Source: Candidatus Iainarchaeum sp.
GTDB lineage: Archaea > Iainarchaeota > Iainarchaeia > JAADDC01
Assembly: GCA_013154035.1 (NCBI GenBank)
Contig: JAADDH010000029.1
Location: 1 to 37,577 of the forward strand
Length of the DNA: 37,577 bases
Direction of reading: 5' to 3'
A program made the translations under genes and the position numbers. The notes under the pieces are model-generated. The model worked only from the letters and a program-made list of their open reading frames with translations. It was not told the origin of the DNA and ran no database searches. Below are positions 1 through 8,895 of this stretch, piece by piece; the stretch's first letter is position 1, and each line of letters starts with the position of its first letter.

Positions 1-426
1 TTCAACACAATCGGAGACCGCACAGTATACCTCCGGCAGTACAGCAGCGTGAAATACCAGGACTCCAAGCACAGGGAATGGGATACACGTCCGGAGCTGC
101 TTTTCCACAGGGGGCGAAACTCTGGCAGAATCGAAAAAGCAACGGTCGTTTTCGGCAACCGCGTATACCACTACGAGATCACGCCAGCAGATATACGTGG
201 CGACGGATACAAAATATTCACAGCATTAGAGGCAGCCACAAAAGGGGATATGGGCCCACTCAGGCAACTGGCAGAGAATTGGCGGGGAGAAGCGCGCATC
301 GTGCTTACCGATAAAAATAGACAGAGCAAACTAGAGCTAAAAATACACGCAGCAGACATACAGGACATGGTAGAACGGTACACGCGCCTGAAGCTCGGCA
401 TCCCTGCCCGTCGAGGTAATTGTTGA
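1..426 (+). CDS. Hypothetical protein, 5'-truncated by the window edge (frame open from nt 1)
   Basis: Frame 1 is open from nt 1 (FNTIGDRTVYLRQYSSVKYQDSK...) to the stop at 424-426; the ORF-track GTG at 49 is probably internal. Confidence 0.6.
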   Translation, partial: FNTIGDRTVYLRQYSSVKYQDSKHREWDTRPELLFHRGRNSGRIEKATVVFGNRVYHYEITPADIRGDGYKIFTALEAATKGDMGPLRQLAENWRGEARIVLTDKNRQSKLELKIHAADIQDMVERYTRLKLGIPARRGNC

Positions 427-479
427 CTCCTCAATCAGAAGCACAGCTATGCCGAAAAACGATAAAAGAAACAACAAAA

Positions 480-1004
480 TCAACGTGTGGAGTAAACGAA
501 GGAGCAGTCTCTGACGACGCGGACATAAATGCCCTCTCCGGAGGAACCATTCAGGCAGGCTGGGAAAAACGCATAGTACAGCGTTTCAGGACACGTGCGA
601 GTTCCACCATGGCAGACGAAGTAAGTCACTGTAGTGCCATCAAGGTTCTTGGGTAAAAAACCCTGCTCAGGTCGCCAGGATGCACAGAAGTGCTTCATTA
701 TCACGTCTGGATCCGGGATCTTCTGGGCACCAGAAACGAAGAAAATTGCGTTCCATCCTTCAACTTTGCAGAGCCCCTTCCCGGCAGGATCAAAACAATT
801 ATACTCACTAGCCACAAGACGTGCATCTCCGAAGTAACTGCTTAGCTCCGCAAGCACATTCTTATCGTCGAACGTTATGGCTTTGCTCGCCGTGGAGCTC
901 AAAGAGAGGGGTATTCCGCGGCAACCGGAAGGTCTTACTGTCAGAATAACCACAAACGTCGCAAATAGTGCAAAAATACAGAGCACAATTGCCAATCTGT
1001 TCAT
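480..1004 (-). CDS. Hypothetical secreted/membrane-anchored protein
   Basis: ORF with probable start at ATG 1004 (MNRLAIVLCIFALFATFVVILTV), an N-terminal hydrophobic segment. Confidence 0.6.
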   Translation of the reverse strand: MNRLAIVLCIFALFATFVVILTVRPSGCRGIPLSLSSTASKAITFDDKNVLAELSSYFGDARLVASEYNCFDPAGKGLCKVEGWNAIFFVSGAQKIPDPDVIMKHFCASWRPEQGFLPKNLDGTTVTYFVCHGGTRTCPETLYYAFFPACLNGSSGEGIYVRVVRDCSFVYSTR

Positions 1005-1041
1005 GAGAAAAAAGGGGAATGGAAGTATATAAACGCAGCGA

Positions 1042-1407
1042 TCAAACCACGCGAACGTCCGTCGCGCCTTCCCAAAGCCCGTGTATGTTACACAGCGCAA
1101 GCGCACGAAGAGTTCCAGACCCGGGAACAACAACGCGGAACACTGCCCTCGGCTCAGTAAATATCTGCATCTCTCCGTGCGCCTCAAACTCCACGCGTCC
1201 AAGAGCGTATGCCGTAGTCCCACCCTCGGGAACAAAGTAAAGCTCGATCCACTTTATGTGGTGGTCGGCGGTGTTCGGATGCGAAATCTGTTCACCTACA
1301 ACCACTTCAACATCAAACGGCTCTCCAGCACGAACAGAGTCTGGCGCATGGATCACAGGAACGTGCTTCTCAGTCTTCCAGTCAGCAGTCTTAATTTCCA
1401 CGATCAC
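1042..1407 (-). CDS. Superoxide reductase (neelaredoxin/desulfoferrodoxin C-terminal type)
   Basis: EKHVPVI, HPNTADHHIKWI and CNIHGLWE motifs match the catalytic Glu, four His and one Cys iron centre of SOR. Confidence 0.93.
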   Translation of the reverse strand: MIVEIKTADWKTEKHVPVIHAPDSVRAGEPFDVEVVVGEQISHPNTADHHIKWIELYFVPEGGTTAYALGRVEFEAHGEMQIFTEPRAVFRVVVPGSGTLRALALCNIHGLWEGATDVRVV

Positions 1408-1694
1408 CCCTCCATCTCACGTACCTCTTTGGCTCCGTGCTCCAGCGCTTCGACCTGCTTAGGATCCAAGCGCTTCAGCAACTCAAGAAACTCCCCAACG
1501 TGCTCTTTCTCCTCCTGCGCAATGTCCGCAAAGACCTTCTTGACGAGGAGATCCTTTGCCTGTACTGCCAGCTGCTCGTACAAACTGACCGCATCTAGCT
1601 CTGCAATAAGACCAAGGCGCACGAGCTCCGAATCAGCCATACGATGATCCTCTTCCTTCACCTTGCCAAAACCCTTTGGAATTTCAGACATCAT
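1404..1694 (-). CDS. Ferritin-like protein of the encapsulated-ferritin (EncFtn) type
   Basis: Single helical-hairpin protein with AELDAVSLYEQLA and IAQEEKEHVGEFLELLKRLDP motifs; start chosen after GGTGA at ATG 1694/1691; overlaps the SOR start by 4 nt. Confidence 0.8.
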   Translation of the reverse strand: MMSEIPKGFGKVKEEDHRMADSELVRLGLIAELDAVSLYEQLAVQAKDLLVKKVFADIAQEEKEHVGEFLELLKRLDPKQVEALEHGAKEVREMEG

Positions 1695-1737
1695 ACATCT
1701 CACCGATAGAATATAGAAAGAGGGAATGTAAAAGGGA

Positions 1738-2397
1738 TTAGATCTTCTTGTGGCAGAACCACCAGTCAAAGCACTCAATCTCGCCCTTCTTCGCCGCCTC
1801 TTCACGCTGCTTCTTTTCCTCAATGCTGGACGCAGGTGGTATAATCACGTGATCTCCGACGAGCTCGTTCTCCGGCCATTTGTGCGGTGCCGCGACTCCA
1901 TACTTGTCCGTGGTCTGAAGGGCCCTCACAAGACGGAGGATCTCATCGACGTTTCTCCCAGCCTCCTGTGGATAGTAGAGAACCGCTCTAATGATGCCCT
2001 TGTCGTCAACGATGAAGACTGCGCGAACCGTATTGGTCCCCTTGTTTGGATGGATCATACCTAGAGTCTCTGCAACGATGCCCATGTCGTCCGCAATGAT
2101 TGGGAACTTGATTTCAACGCCTAATTTGTCCTTGATCCATTCGGTCCACTTGATGTGGGAGAATACTTGATCAACAGAGAGACCAATGAGCTCAGTGTTT
2201 AGTTCCTTAAACTGGTCGTAGCGCTTCTGGAATGCCACAAACTCAGTAGTGCAGACAGGCGTGAAGTCCGCAGGGTGGGAGAATAGCACAAACCACTTAC
2301 CCCTGAACGCGTCAGGGAGCTTCATCTTTCCGTGTGTCGTAGTAACTTCCAACTCAGGGAACTTGTCCCCGATAGCAGGCACATATATCTCTGCCAT
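1738..2397 (-). CDS. Peroxiredoxin (archaeal Prx6/AhpC-TSA type)
   Basis: [13 protein letters not shown] active site; C-terminal Cys-containing tail [26 protein letters not shown] before ATG 2397. Confidence 0.95.
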   Translation of the reverse strand: MAEIYVPAIGDKFPELEVTTTHGKMKLPDAFRGKWFVLFSHPADFTPVCTTEFVAFQKRYDQFKELNTELIGLSVDQVFSHIKWTEWIKDKLGVEIKFPIIADDMGIVAETLGMIHPNKGTNTVRAVFIVDDKGIIRAVLYYPQEAGRNVDEILRLVRALQTTDKYGVAAPHKWPENELVGDHVIIPPASSIEEKKQREEAAKKGEIECFDWWFCHKKI

Positions 2398-2460
2398 GTT
2401 CATCACCTCACGATGATTTGGTTCGAAAGTCTTTTAATAGAGTTCGGTTCACTTGCTAAT

Positions 2461-2889
2461 ATGGTTCGTATTTCGGAAAAAGATATTAAAATCATAGAAT
2501 ACCTAATGAAAGATGCCCGCATGCCATACACGGAAATAGCACGACGCCTCGGCGTCACAGAAGCTGCAGTAAGAAAACGTGTCAAAAAACTGGAAGAAGA
2601 GGGAATCATACGGGGATATCGGGCAATCATCGACGCCAAACGCGTAGGCTACAAGATCGTGGCAGAAATCGGCTTTGACGTAGAGCCAGAGCAATATGTG
2701 CGTGCAATAGAGCAGGTAAAGCAAATGCCGGAGGTCAAGCGAATGAAGAGCACCACAGGGGATCACATGATCCTACTAGAATGCTGGTTCCACGATAGTG
2801 ATGAGATGGTAGATTTCGTCAGACGGCTGGAAAGCATTCCCGGCGTACAGCGCGTCTGTCCCGCAATTCTAGTAGAAGAAATCAAATAG
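2461..2889 (+). CDS. Lrp/AsnC family transcriptional regulator
   Basis: HTH (ARMPYTEIARRLGVTEAAVRKRVKKLEEEGIIRGYRAIID) plus RAM-type ligand domain. Confidence 0.93.
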   Translation: MVRISEKDIKIIEYLMKDARMPYTEIARRLGVTEAAVRKRVKKLEEEGIIRGYRAIIDAKRVGYKIVAEIGFDVEPEQYVRAIEQVKQMPEVKRMKSTTGDHMILLECWFHDSDEMVDFVRRLESIPGVQRVCPAILVEEIK

Positions 2890-3229
2890 GGATATTCACA
2901 TCAACTACATTCCTGTCGGCAATGGGAATCGTGAACACGATCTGCTGCTTGCCGGGGGGATACACCAACACGCGCACATACTTGGATGCAAGCACGTTAA
3001 GATCGCAGGCCCCCGCATCGTTGGTAAATGCGCTCGCATGGTCCGAATAAACAGTCACCCCGGAAACCGGCGCGCCATTTGCCTCGAAATACGCCCTGCA
3101 ATGAATGAGCACATAGTGTTCGGGTGCAGGCGTTCCTGTGCTGGCGGGATGCGAAGCAAATATCGGGGCAATAAGAACTGCAACCGCCACAACACCCAAC
3201 ACCGCCGCAGAGGCAAGGTACCAATCCAT
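2882..3229 (-). CDS. Small secreted/membrane-anchored protein, Ig-like fold suspected
   Basis: MDWYLASAAVLGVVAVAVLIAP signal/TM then GAPVSGVTVYSDHASAFTNDAG-type beta segment. Confidence 0.6.
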   Translation of the reverse strand: MDWYLASAAVLGVVAVAVLIAPIFASHPASTGTPAPEHYVLIHCRAYFEANGAPVSGVTVYSDHASAFTNDAGACDLNVLASKYVRVLVYPPGKQQIVFTIPIADRNVVDVNIPI

Positions 3230-3259
3230 GCATAGAAAATATGATAACTTCAAATAAAA

Positions 3260-4015
3260 ATGCAACAGAATATCTACGTGGACATCACGGACATCATACG
3301 GGAAATGGGCGTGAACGGCGCAAGGTTCATGGAAGAACACGTGGATCCTCAGTTTAAAGCGCTCGTATTTCTCTACGAACACCTGGCGAATAAAGAAAAC
3401 TTCGTTCCACTTGTTATCGCCAACGCACTGGTGTCCTATCAGTTGTCGGGGCGAGGAGAGGACTGGTGGCGGGAGTTTGCAGACTGGTTCTCGAAAAGGG
3501 ACAGCAATGATGTCGTGCATGCTTACCAAGAATTTCTTCCGCGCTCGCGAAACAATCGTCGACTAACCAACGTAAAAATCCGCAGACTAATGCGCATACG
3601 CAAATTCCTAGAAAGCGCAGACTGGAATGCATACTACAAAAACATGGTGCAACTACAGGAAGATATCGCAGCGGCGCTGGGAACGAAGCGAGATGCAAAA
3701 ACCGTGGTGTTTGCCGTAAAGATGTTTGGCTACGCAATGCGCATAGCCACTGATGCGTTCCGCTCATATCCCCTAGAGGTACCCATTCCTGCCGATTCGC
3801 GGATCAAGCGAGCAACGAAACGGCTGGGCGGAGGAGATCCAATCCGATTCTGGAGCAGAGTTGCGATGGAAACGGGAGTGCCACCACTACACATTGATTC
3901 AATCATCTGGCCAGCAATGAGTAGCAACCAAGATGTGAAGGAAAAAATCGTCCAATCCTTCGGGCGACTCGGCGAGGACCTAATCAAAATTCTTTCAGCC
4001 GCATCTGACCGATAA
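3260..4015 (+). CDS. N-glycosylase/DNA lyase, archaeal 8-oxoguanine glycosylase (AGOG)
   Basis: ~250 aa with KTVVFAVKMFGYAMR, VPIPADSRI and PLHIDSIIWP motifs typical of AGOG. Confidence 0.88.
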   Translation: MQQNIYVDITDIIREMGVNGARFMEEHVDPQFKALVFLYEHLANKENFVPLVIANALVSYQLSGRGEDWWREFADWFSKRDSNDVVHAYQEFLPRSRNNRRLTNVKIRRLMRIRKFLESADWNAYYKNMVQLQEDIAAALGTKRDAKTVVFAVKMFGYAMRIATDAFRSYPLEVPIPADSRIKRATKRLGGGDPIRFWSRVAMETGVPPLHIDSIIWPAMSSNQDVKEKIVQSFGRLGEDLIKILSAASDR

Positions 4016-4946
4016 CGTTACGCCCGAAGCGCAAGCCCGGAGACGTTTGCCCAATAATGCCAAAATCAGTAAAGATGTGTTGCAAATCGCCCAGATACGC
4101 ATGCAAGTCCCCCAAACCGCGAACAACGAAATGGATGTGAGGAATCCCACTCAGTCGTGAAACACCAGAAAGGATTGCCTGCGCCTCCGGACTGAAACGT
4201 GCATTATAATCCTGCACTGCCTCCGCCGCAAGGTCAGCAAGGGCGAACAGTTCGTCGTCGTGGGGGTCAGAGATGAAGGGAATCCGTCCGACGTGGTATA
4301 ACGTTTCTCCGTCAAAGGAAAACGTTGCGGGAACTATATGCACACCGCGCTCAAGGGCGTTCAGGAGAGATTTCTGGAACTCTGGATCCGTTTCAACGTT
4401 AGGGGCAAAGTAGCGGACGTGACCGCTCATAACGAGGAAGAGGAGAATGGCATCGCCGTATTCGGCCAGCAGATCTACGTGTTCTCTCCCTCGCTTCGTC
4501 GGCGCATCAGGAAAGAGGGCAATGTCGTCCCGAAAGAGTGTGCAGCCCTTTACCTCCATGAGAATGTCACCAGTGTTGTATGAAAGGACGAAATCGATGC
4601 GGTGGTTATCGATGGGTATTTCCTTCCCGTAGGCCACTGCGTCCCTGAACTCAGGGAGCGCGCGGGATTCTACGAGTTTCTGGGCAATCAGAGAGTGGTA
4701 GCCGGAGTGCTGGAAGATCCAACCATAGCCCTCGCGATAGACGGCAACCAGGTGGAAATCCGTCTTCGCACTCCTCTTCGGGAGAAGAAGAACAGGCGCG
4801 CCGGGGCGAAGAAGTTCAGTCAGACGTCCAGGATCATGAACATGCACTCTTCGTTCAGTATCATTGACACGAACAATCGCTACGAACCGATTCGGTCGGC
4901 ACACGAATTCACCACGAATCAGCGAGCCAAATGAAAGGACGTTCAT
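3984..4946 (-). CDS. sfsA: SfsA family protein with about 95-aa C-terminal extension
   Basis: SfsA signatures (RPNRFVAIV, HVHDPGRLTELLRPGA, EVKGCTLF..ALFPDAPTKRGREHVDLLAE); extra C-terminal segment after ELFALADLAAEAVQDYNARF. Confidence 0.88.
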   Translation of the reverse strand: MNVLSFGSLIRGEFVCRPNRFVAIVRVNDTERRVHVHDPGRLTELLRPGAPVLLLPKRSAKTDFHLVAVYREGYGWIFQHSGYHSLIAQKLVESRALPEFRDAVAYGKEIPIDNHRIDFVLSYNTGDILMEVKGCTLFRDDIALFPDAPTKRGREHVDLLAEYGDAILLFLVMSGHVRYFAPNVETDPEFQKSLLNALERGVHIVPATFSFDGETLYHVGRIPFISDPHDDELFALADLAAEAVQDYNARFSPEAQAILSGVSRLSGIPHIHFVVRGLGDLHAYLGDLQHIFTDFGIIGQTSPGLRFGRNVIGQMRLKEF

Positions 4947-4974
4947 CACAACAAAGATGAGACAAAAAAGAAAG

Positions 4975-5460
4975 TTAATGCCTTGGCTTGTGTGGAAGAA
5001 AGATATCCGGCACATAGCCGTCATCACGCCTGGAACGGATCTCACCATCCCAGATACCCCAGATTCTAAGCAGATGCAATACTGCAATAGTGGTGAATGC
5101 CAAATTTTCAACGCGAGCAGCCGCATCCAGTGAGATCATCTGCCAATCCCTGTGTTCCGGATCTCCAAGACGCACATGCCCCTCTTTAGCGTCAACGAGA
5201 TAGTATAAAATATTCCGTCGCGCGCTGCCATCATCGTCCCGTGTCATCCCAAGAAAGCGGGGATTTGAAGCATGCAATCCCGTCTCCTCTTGAAACTCAC
5301 GAACCGCAGCATCCGCAGGATTTTCACCCCAATCCACCCGCCCACCGGGAACCTCCCACACAGTTGGCCAGGGCAGATTGTACTCGCGCACGTCCCGCTC
5401 CAAAAGAAAAATGCGTCCATCGTTGATCCAAACACCATACGCCAAGATTACGTTCTTCAT
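4975..5460 (-). CDS. Nudix hydrolase
   Basis: Nudix box GGRVDWGENPADAAVREFQEETGL fits GX5EX7REUXEEXGU. Confidence 0.95.
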   Translation of the reverse strand: MKNVILAYGVWINDGRIFLLERDVREYNLPWPTVWEVPGGRVDWGENPADAAVREFQEETGLHASNPRFLGMTRDDDGSARRNILYYLVDAKEGHVRLGDPEHRDWQMISLDAAARVENLAFTTIAVLHLLRIWGIWDGEIRSRRDDGYVPDIFLPHKPRH

Positions 5461-5559
5461 AGTTCTCCCTCCGGGGAGTACCCACTCCCCCCGCACAACC
5501 ACCAAGAAATAGCATAGAAATAGGGGCGTGGTGGTATATAATACCCATAGTTGTGGCGA

Positions 5560-6660
5560 TCAGAGGAATACCCAAACAACAAAAAACGCGAAGATCGCAA
5601 AGGGTAAAGAGTATTTGTGGAAGAGCAAATACTTCCTACGCCGGGAAGATAACCGCACTGCAATAATATTGGCCACAGACGCCACAATCAGCCCCATTGC
5701 ACCAACCGTGGTGCCCATAGCAAGGGGAACGTAGTGGGTAGTGTATTTCGACAGGAGCACAGCGGTGGGCACATCTGACATTATCTGGGTGAGCCCGGCG
5801 GCGGTGGCAAAAACGCCCCTGCGGGTAGAAAGAGCACCGTGCGGAAGGAGCGAATTCACGTTAAACGCGGATGATATCATGCCGAAATCCAGGAACAATA
5901 CGGAGATAAGCGCAAGAAATGCCCAATCGACATGGCGGAACACCTTACGATATGTGAGTGCGAAGTAAACCACCGCAAGGGCCACAGCATACTGCCAAAG
6001 CCCTGCGACAAGCAAAACAAGATACCCCACAAAAAGGATGCTGTCCTTGATGGCGGCACGCCTATGGATCTTCGGTAGTGACTCGCGCAAATCAAATGGT
6101 TCACTTCGAACGAGTAACCAGGTATATGCGATGAGCGCGGCGAAGATCACCGCGAAAGGCACCAAAAACGGTTTCAAAAACGAGAAGAACGGCCTGCCAG
6201 ACATCTGCCACAGCATCAACTTCTGAGGATTGCCAACAGGGGATACAAACGCACCCACATTCGACGCAAGGGCGAGAAGGACGAGAATGCGATAACGGAG
6301 ATCCTCTGACAGTGGCGCGGCGAGAACAATCGGCACAAATGCGAAGAGCGCAAGGTCGTTCGTGACAAGTGCCGCAAGCGCCACCGTTCCGACCACTGAG
6401 ATTACAGCAAAACCGCGTGCACTACGGGCAAAGCGTGCAAGGCGATGTGAAATCCAATGCAAGAACCCGCTATCGTCAAGCGCACGCACAACAAGGAGAA
6501 ATCCGAAAATGGAAAACAGAACGCGGAAGTCCAGGTAGGATACAAGCTTGGGAAGGGATGGATGGACTGTGAATAGGAGAATGACAAATAGTACGGAGTA
6601 AAGGCTCAGCAGCCACTCCCTGCGAACAAATGCGACAACGTCACTGGATATGCCCACCAC
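5560..6660 (-). CDS. Anion/Na+-H+ transporter of the ArsB/NhaD (SLC13-like) type
   Basis: Multi-TM protein; VTNDLALFAFVPI and ASNVGAFVSPVGNPQKLMLW motifs. Confidence 0.8.
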   Translation of the reverse strand: MVGISSDVVAFVRREWLLSLYSVLFVILLFTVHPSLPKLVSYLDFRVLFSIFGFLLVVRALDDSGFLHWISHRLARFARSARGFAVISVVGTVALAALVTNDLALFAFVPIVLAAPLSEDLRYRILVLLALASNVGAFVSPVGNPQKLMLWQMSGRPFFSFLKPFLVPFAVIFAALIAYTWLLVRSEPFDLRESLPKIHRRAAIKDSILFVGYLVLLVAGLWQYAVALAVVYFALTYRKVFRHVDWAFLALISVLFLDFGMISSAFNVNSLLPHGALSTRRGVFATAAGLTQIMSDVPTAVLLSKYTTHYVPLAMGTTVGAMGLIVASVANIIAVRLSSRRRKYLLFHKYSLPFAIFAFFVVWVFL

Positions 6661-6706
6661 AATAAAACGAATTGAAATTTATAACCACTAACGGCACAAT
6701 CACTAC

Positions 6707-7144
6707 GTGGAGTTTTCACTCAGCAGAGAGATGGGGCCAAAATGGATTATGTTGCTCGCGGCGGCAGGATTGGCAATATCTTTTGCGCTCGGACTTTCAA
6801 ACTCCACAGTATTCTTTGAAACACTCCCAAAGGAGCAAAACGCAGATATCCTCGTCTTCTATCAACCCACTTGCCCGCACTGCATCGCAGAGATCCCCAC
6901 GATCAAAAAACTCGTAGCTGCAGGGTATTCGGTATCTGCGTTCAACGTGTTTAAATACCCGCGCCTTGCCGAAAAATACCACGTAACCGCAACTCCCACA
7001 ATTGTAATTACGAGGACAGGTGAAAAACTGGAGGGCGAACAGCCGTACACCGCAATCATCTCAGCGATCCACGGACTGAGCGGAACGTGGGCACAGAACG
7101 GAGAAGCATGCGGAATCGGGGTGAATACATGCTCGCGTACGTGA
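6707..7144 (+). CDS. Membrane-anchored thioredoxin-fold protein (CPHC)
   Basis: TM then ADILVFYQPTCPHCIAEIPTIKKL and cis-Pro TATPTIVI; alternative start at ATG 6731. Confidence 0.8.
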   Translation: MEFSLSREMGPKWIMLLAAAGLAISFALGLSNSTVFFETLPKEQNADILVFYQPTCPHCIAEIPTIKKLVAAGYSVSAFNVFKYPRLAEKYHVTATPTIVITRTGEKLEGEQPYTAIISAIHGLSGTWAQNGEACGIGVNTCSRT

Positions 7145-7677
7145 ATGGATTCTTCGCAGGGCTCAGTGGATGCGTGCTGCCTGCACTCTCCGTTATGATT
7201 ACCAAGAAAAACCGCATGCGCTTTGTATTAGAATTTTTCCTCGCACAGTTTGCCCTGTTCTCAGTACTGAATCTTGCATTCGCATGGGTATATACCGCAA
7301 TTGAATGGATACAGCCAATACTACTACTGGTGGCCGCAGGAATTACGTTCTGGTCCGCATACGCAATATACACAGGGAAACAGATGCCCGCACCGCATTC
7401 CGGAGCGCTCTATGGCATAGCACTCTCGCCTTGTTCCATCGGGTTTGCGATAGCGACGGCAACGACATCGTTCAGCTGGATTACCGCAATAACAAACGCT
7501 CTGCTATTTGCACTTGGGATCATAACACCCATAGCAATAATTGCATTCATATTCCAAAGATCAGACGTGTTCCTGCACCACGGAAAATGGTTCGAACGGG
7601 CTTCAGTTGCGCTCCTCGTATTGGTTAGCTACTACCTCGCATATCTGGCGGGCGCATCTTGGAGGTGGATTCCATGA
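7129..7677 (+). CDS. CcdA/DsbD-like transmembrane electron carrier (divergent)
   Basis: About 6 TM segments; Cys in NGFFAGLSGCVLPAL and YGIALSPCSIGFA resembles the paired TM cysteines of CcdA; overlaps the previous CDS. Confidence 0.65.
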   Translation: MLAYVNGFFAGLSGCVLPALSVMITKKNRMRFVLEFFLAQFALFSVLNLAFAWVYTAIEWIQPILLLVAAGITFWSAYAIYTGKQMPAPHSGALYGIALSPCSIGFAIATATTSFSWITAITNALLFALGIITPIAIIAFIFQRSDVFLHHGKWFERASVALLVLVSYYLAYLAGASWRWIP

Positions 7678-7928
7678 TCATATTCTTGCTCCATCTGGCA
7701 ATTGCAGGGATTTTGGCATACGTGGTAATTAGATCGATCGTTGAAACGGGCAGAAAGGATCTGGTAATCCCCATCGCTGGCATAATCACGATATTCCTCA
7801 TCCACTGCATCAGTTTCGGAGAAACATGCCTACAATGCAATATAACCTCGCCAAAGTGCATGGGAGAACTCTTCATGTTCTGGTTCTTCGCGGGCTGGGC
7901 AATAATACGGCTAGTGTGGAGAAAGTAG
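7674..7928 (+). CDS. Small Cys-containing membrane protein
   Basis: ATGA overlap with the CcdA-like stop; HCISFGETCLQCNITSPKC between TM segments. Confidence 0.65.
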   Translation: MIIFLLHLAIAGILAYVVIRSIVETGRKDLVIPIAGIITIFLIHCISFGETCLQCNITSPKCMGELFMFWFFAGWAIIRLVWRK

Positions 7929-8008
7929 CGTGATTGCACCTGCTCCTACGTGCATCGGTATGTCCGCAGAACATATTCTAAAAGAAAATGAAGATATCAA
8001 AATGAATG

Positions 8009-8770
8009 CTACGGGCACTCAACAATGCCTGCTTCCCGGGAACTGCTAAGAATTGCGTTATACTCCTGCTCGCTGATGTACTGCGGTGTGTAGCTCGCCC
8101 CATACCTCTGAAGCTGCGATACAAAAGACCGCAAATGGTTTCTGGACCCCTTCATCAGGTTGCAAAACGCAAATCGTATGTCATTATTATCCGTGACTGC
8201 CAACCAGTGCTGAAGATCCTTAATGTCAAGATCTTCTATGGTCGCTCCCACCTTTAGCGCATCGACAACGCTCTTGGACCCCTCCGCAACGAGTTGCTCG
8301 TAAAGATTTGTGAACTTTGGATCACTAAACACGCCAACATTGTCATCCTGTACGGGATCTTGGAGACCATACTTGTCAATAAGTGCCTTCACAGTATCAG
8401 TGTGTGTCTGTTCGCTCTGCGCAATGTTGTGAAAGATCGGTAAACCCCACTTCTGGTAGAGCGTCAGGTAAACATCTCTGGCTAGTTTCTCTTCCTCCCG
8501 CATCTCCATGAGCGCATTAACCTCCTCAGGACTGAGGGGCTGCTTAGGCATAGCATCTATTTGGGCAATCATGGGCTCAGTAATACTGCCGTTAGAACCC
8601 AGCTCCGAGCCAGCAGCCCCAGAACTGCTCGTATTTCCCGAAGCAGCAGCTTGGGATGTAGATACAGTCGTCGACGTATTGTGTGTGGCAACGTAAGCGC
8701 CAACACCCACAACAACAGCGGCGATCAGCGCAGCAACCAGCCACGCCACAGGTACTAAACCACGTTTCAT
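8009..8770 (-). CDS. DUF2202-type ferritin-like protein, membrane-anchored
   Basis: N-terminal TM and Ser/Thr/Gly-rich linker, then MREEEKLARDVYLTLYQKWGLPIFHNIAQSEQTHTDTVKALIDKYG. Confidence 0.85.
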   Translation of the reverse strand: MKRGLVPVAWLVAALIAAVVVGVGAYVATHNTSTTVSTSQAAASGNTSSSGAAGSELGSNGSITEPMIAQIDAMPKQPLSPEEVNALMEMREEEKLARDVYLTLYQKWGLPIFHNIAQSEQTHTDTVKALIDKYGLQDPVQDDNVGVFSDPKFTNLYEQLVAEGSKSVVDALKVGATIEDLDIKDLQHWLAVTDNNDIRFAFCNLMKGSRNHLRSFVSQLQRYGASYTPQYISEQEYNAILSSSREAGIVECP

Positions 8771-8895
8771 GTTAATCACCGTAAGATATATGTGTTGAAA
8801 CAATAGTTAAGGGAAATTGATACCATGACATTAGTAGAAAGAAAGTAGAAAGAATCCGGGAACCTGCTACGCAAAAACTAAAGGAAAGGGTGGGA

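Noticed and set aside
3414-3767. 117-aa minus ORF inside AGOG
   Set aside because: Antisense to a well-supported AGOG gene; composition typical of a shadow ORF.
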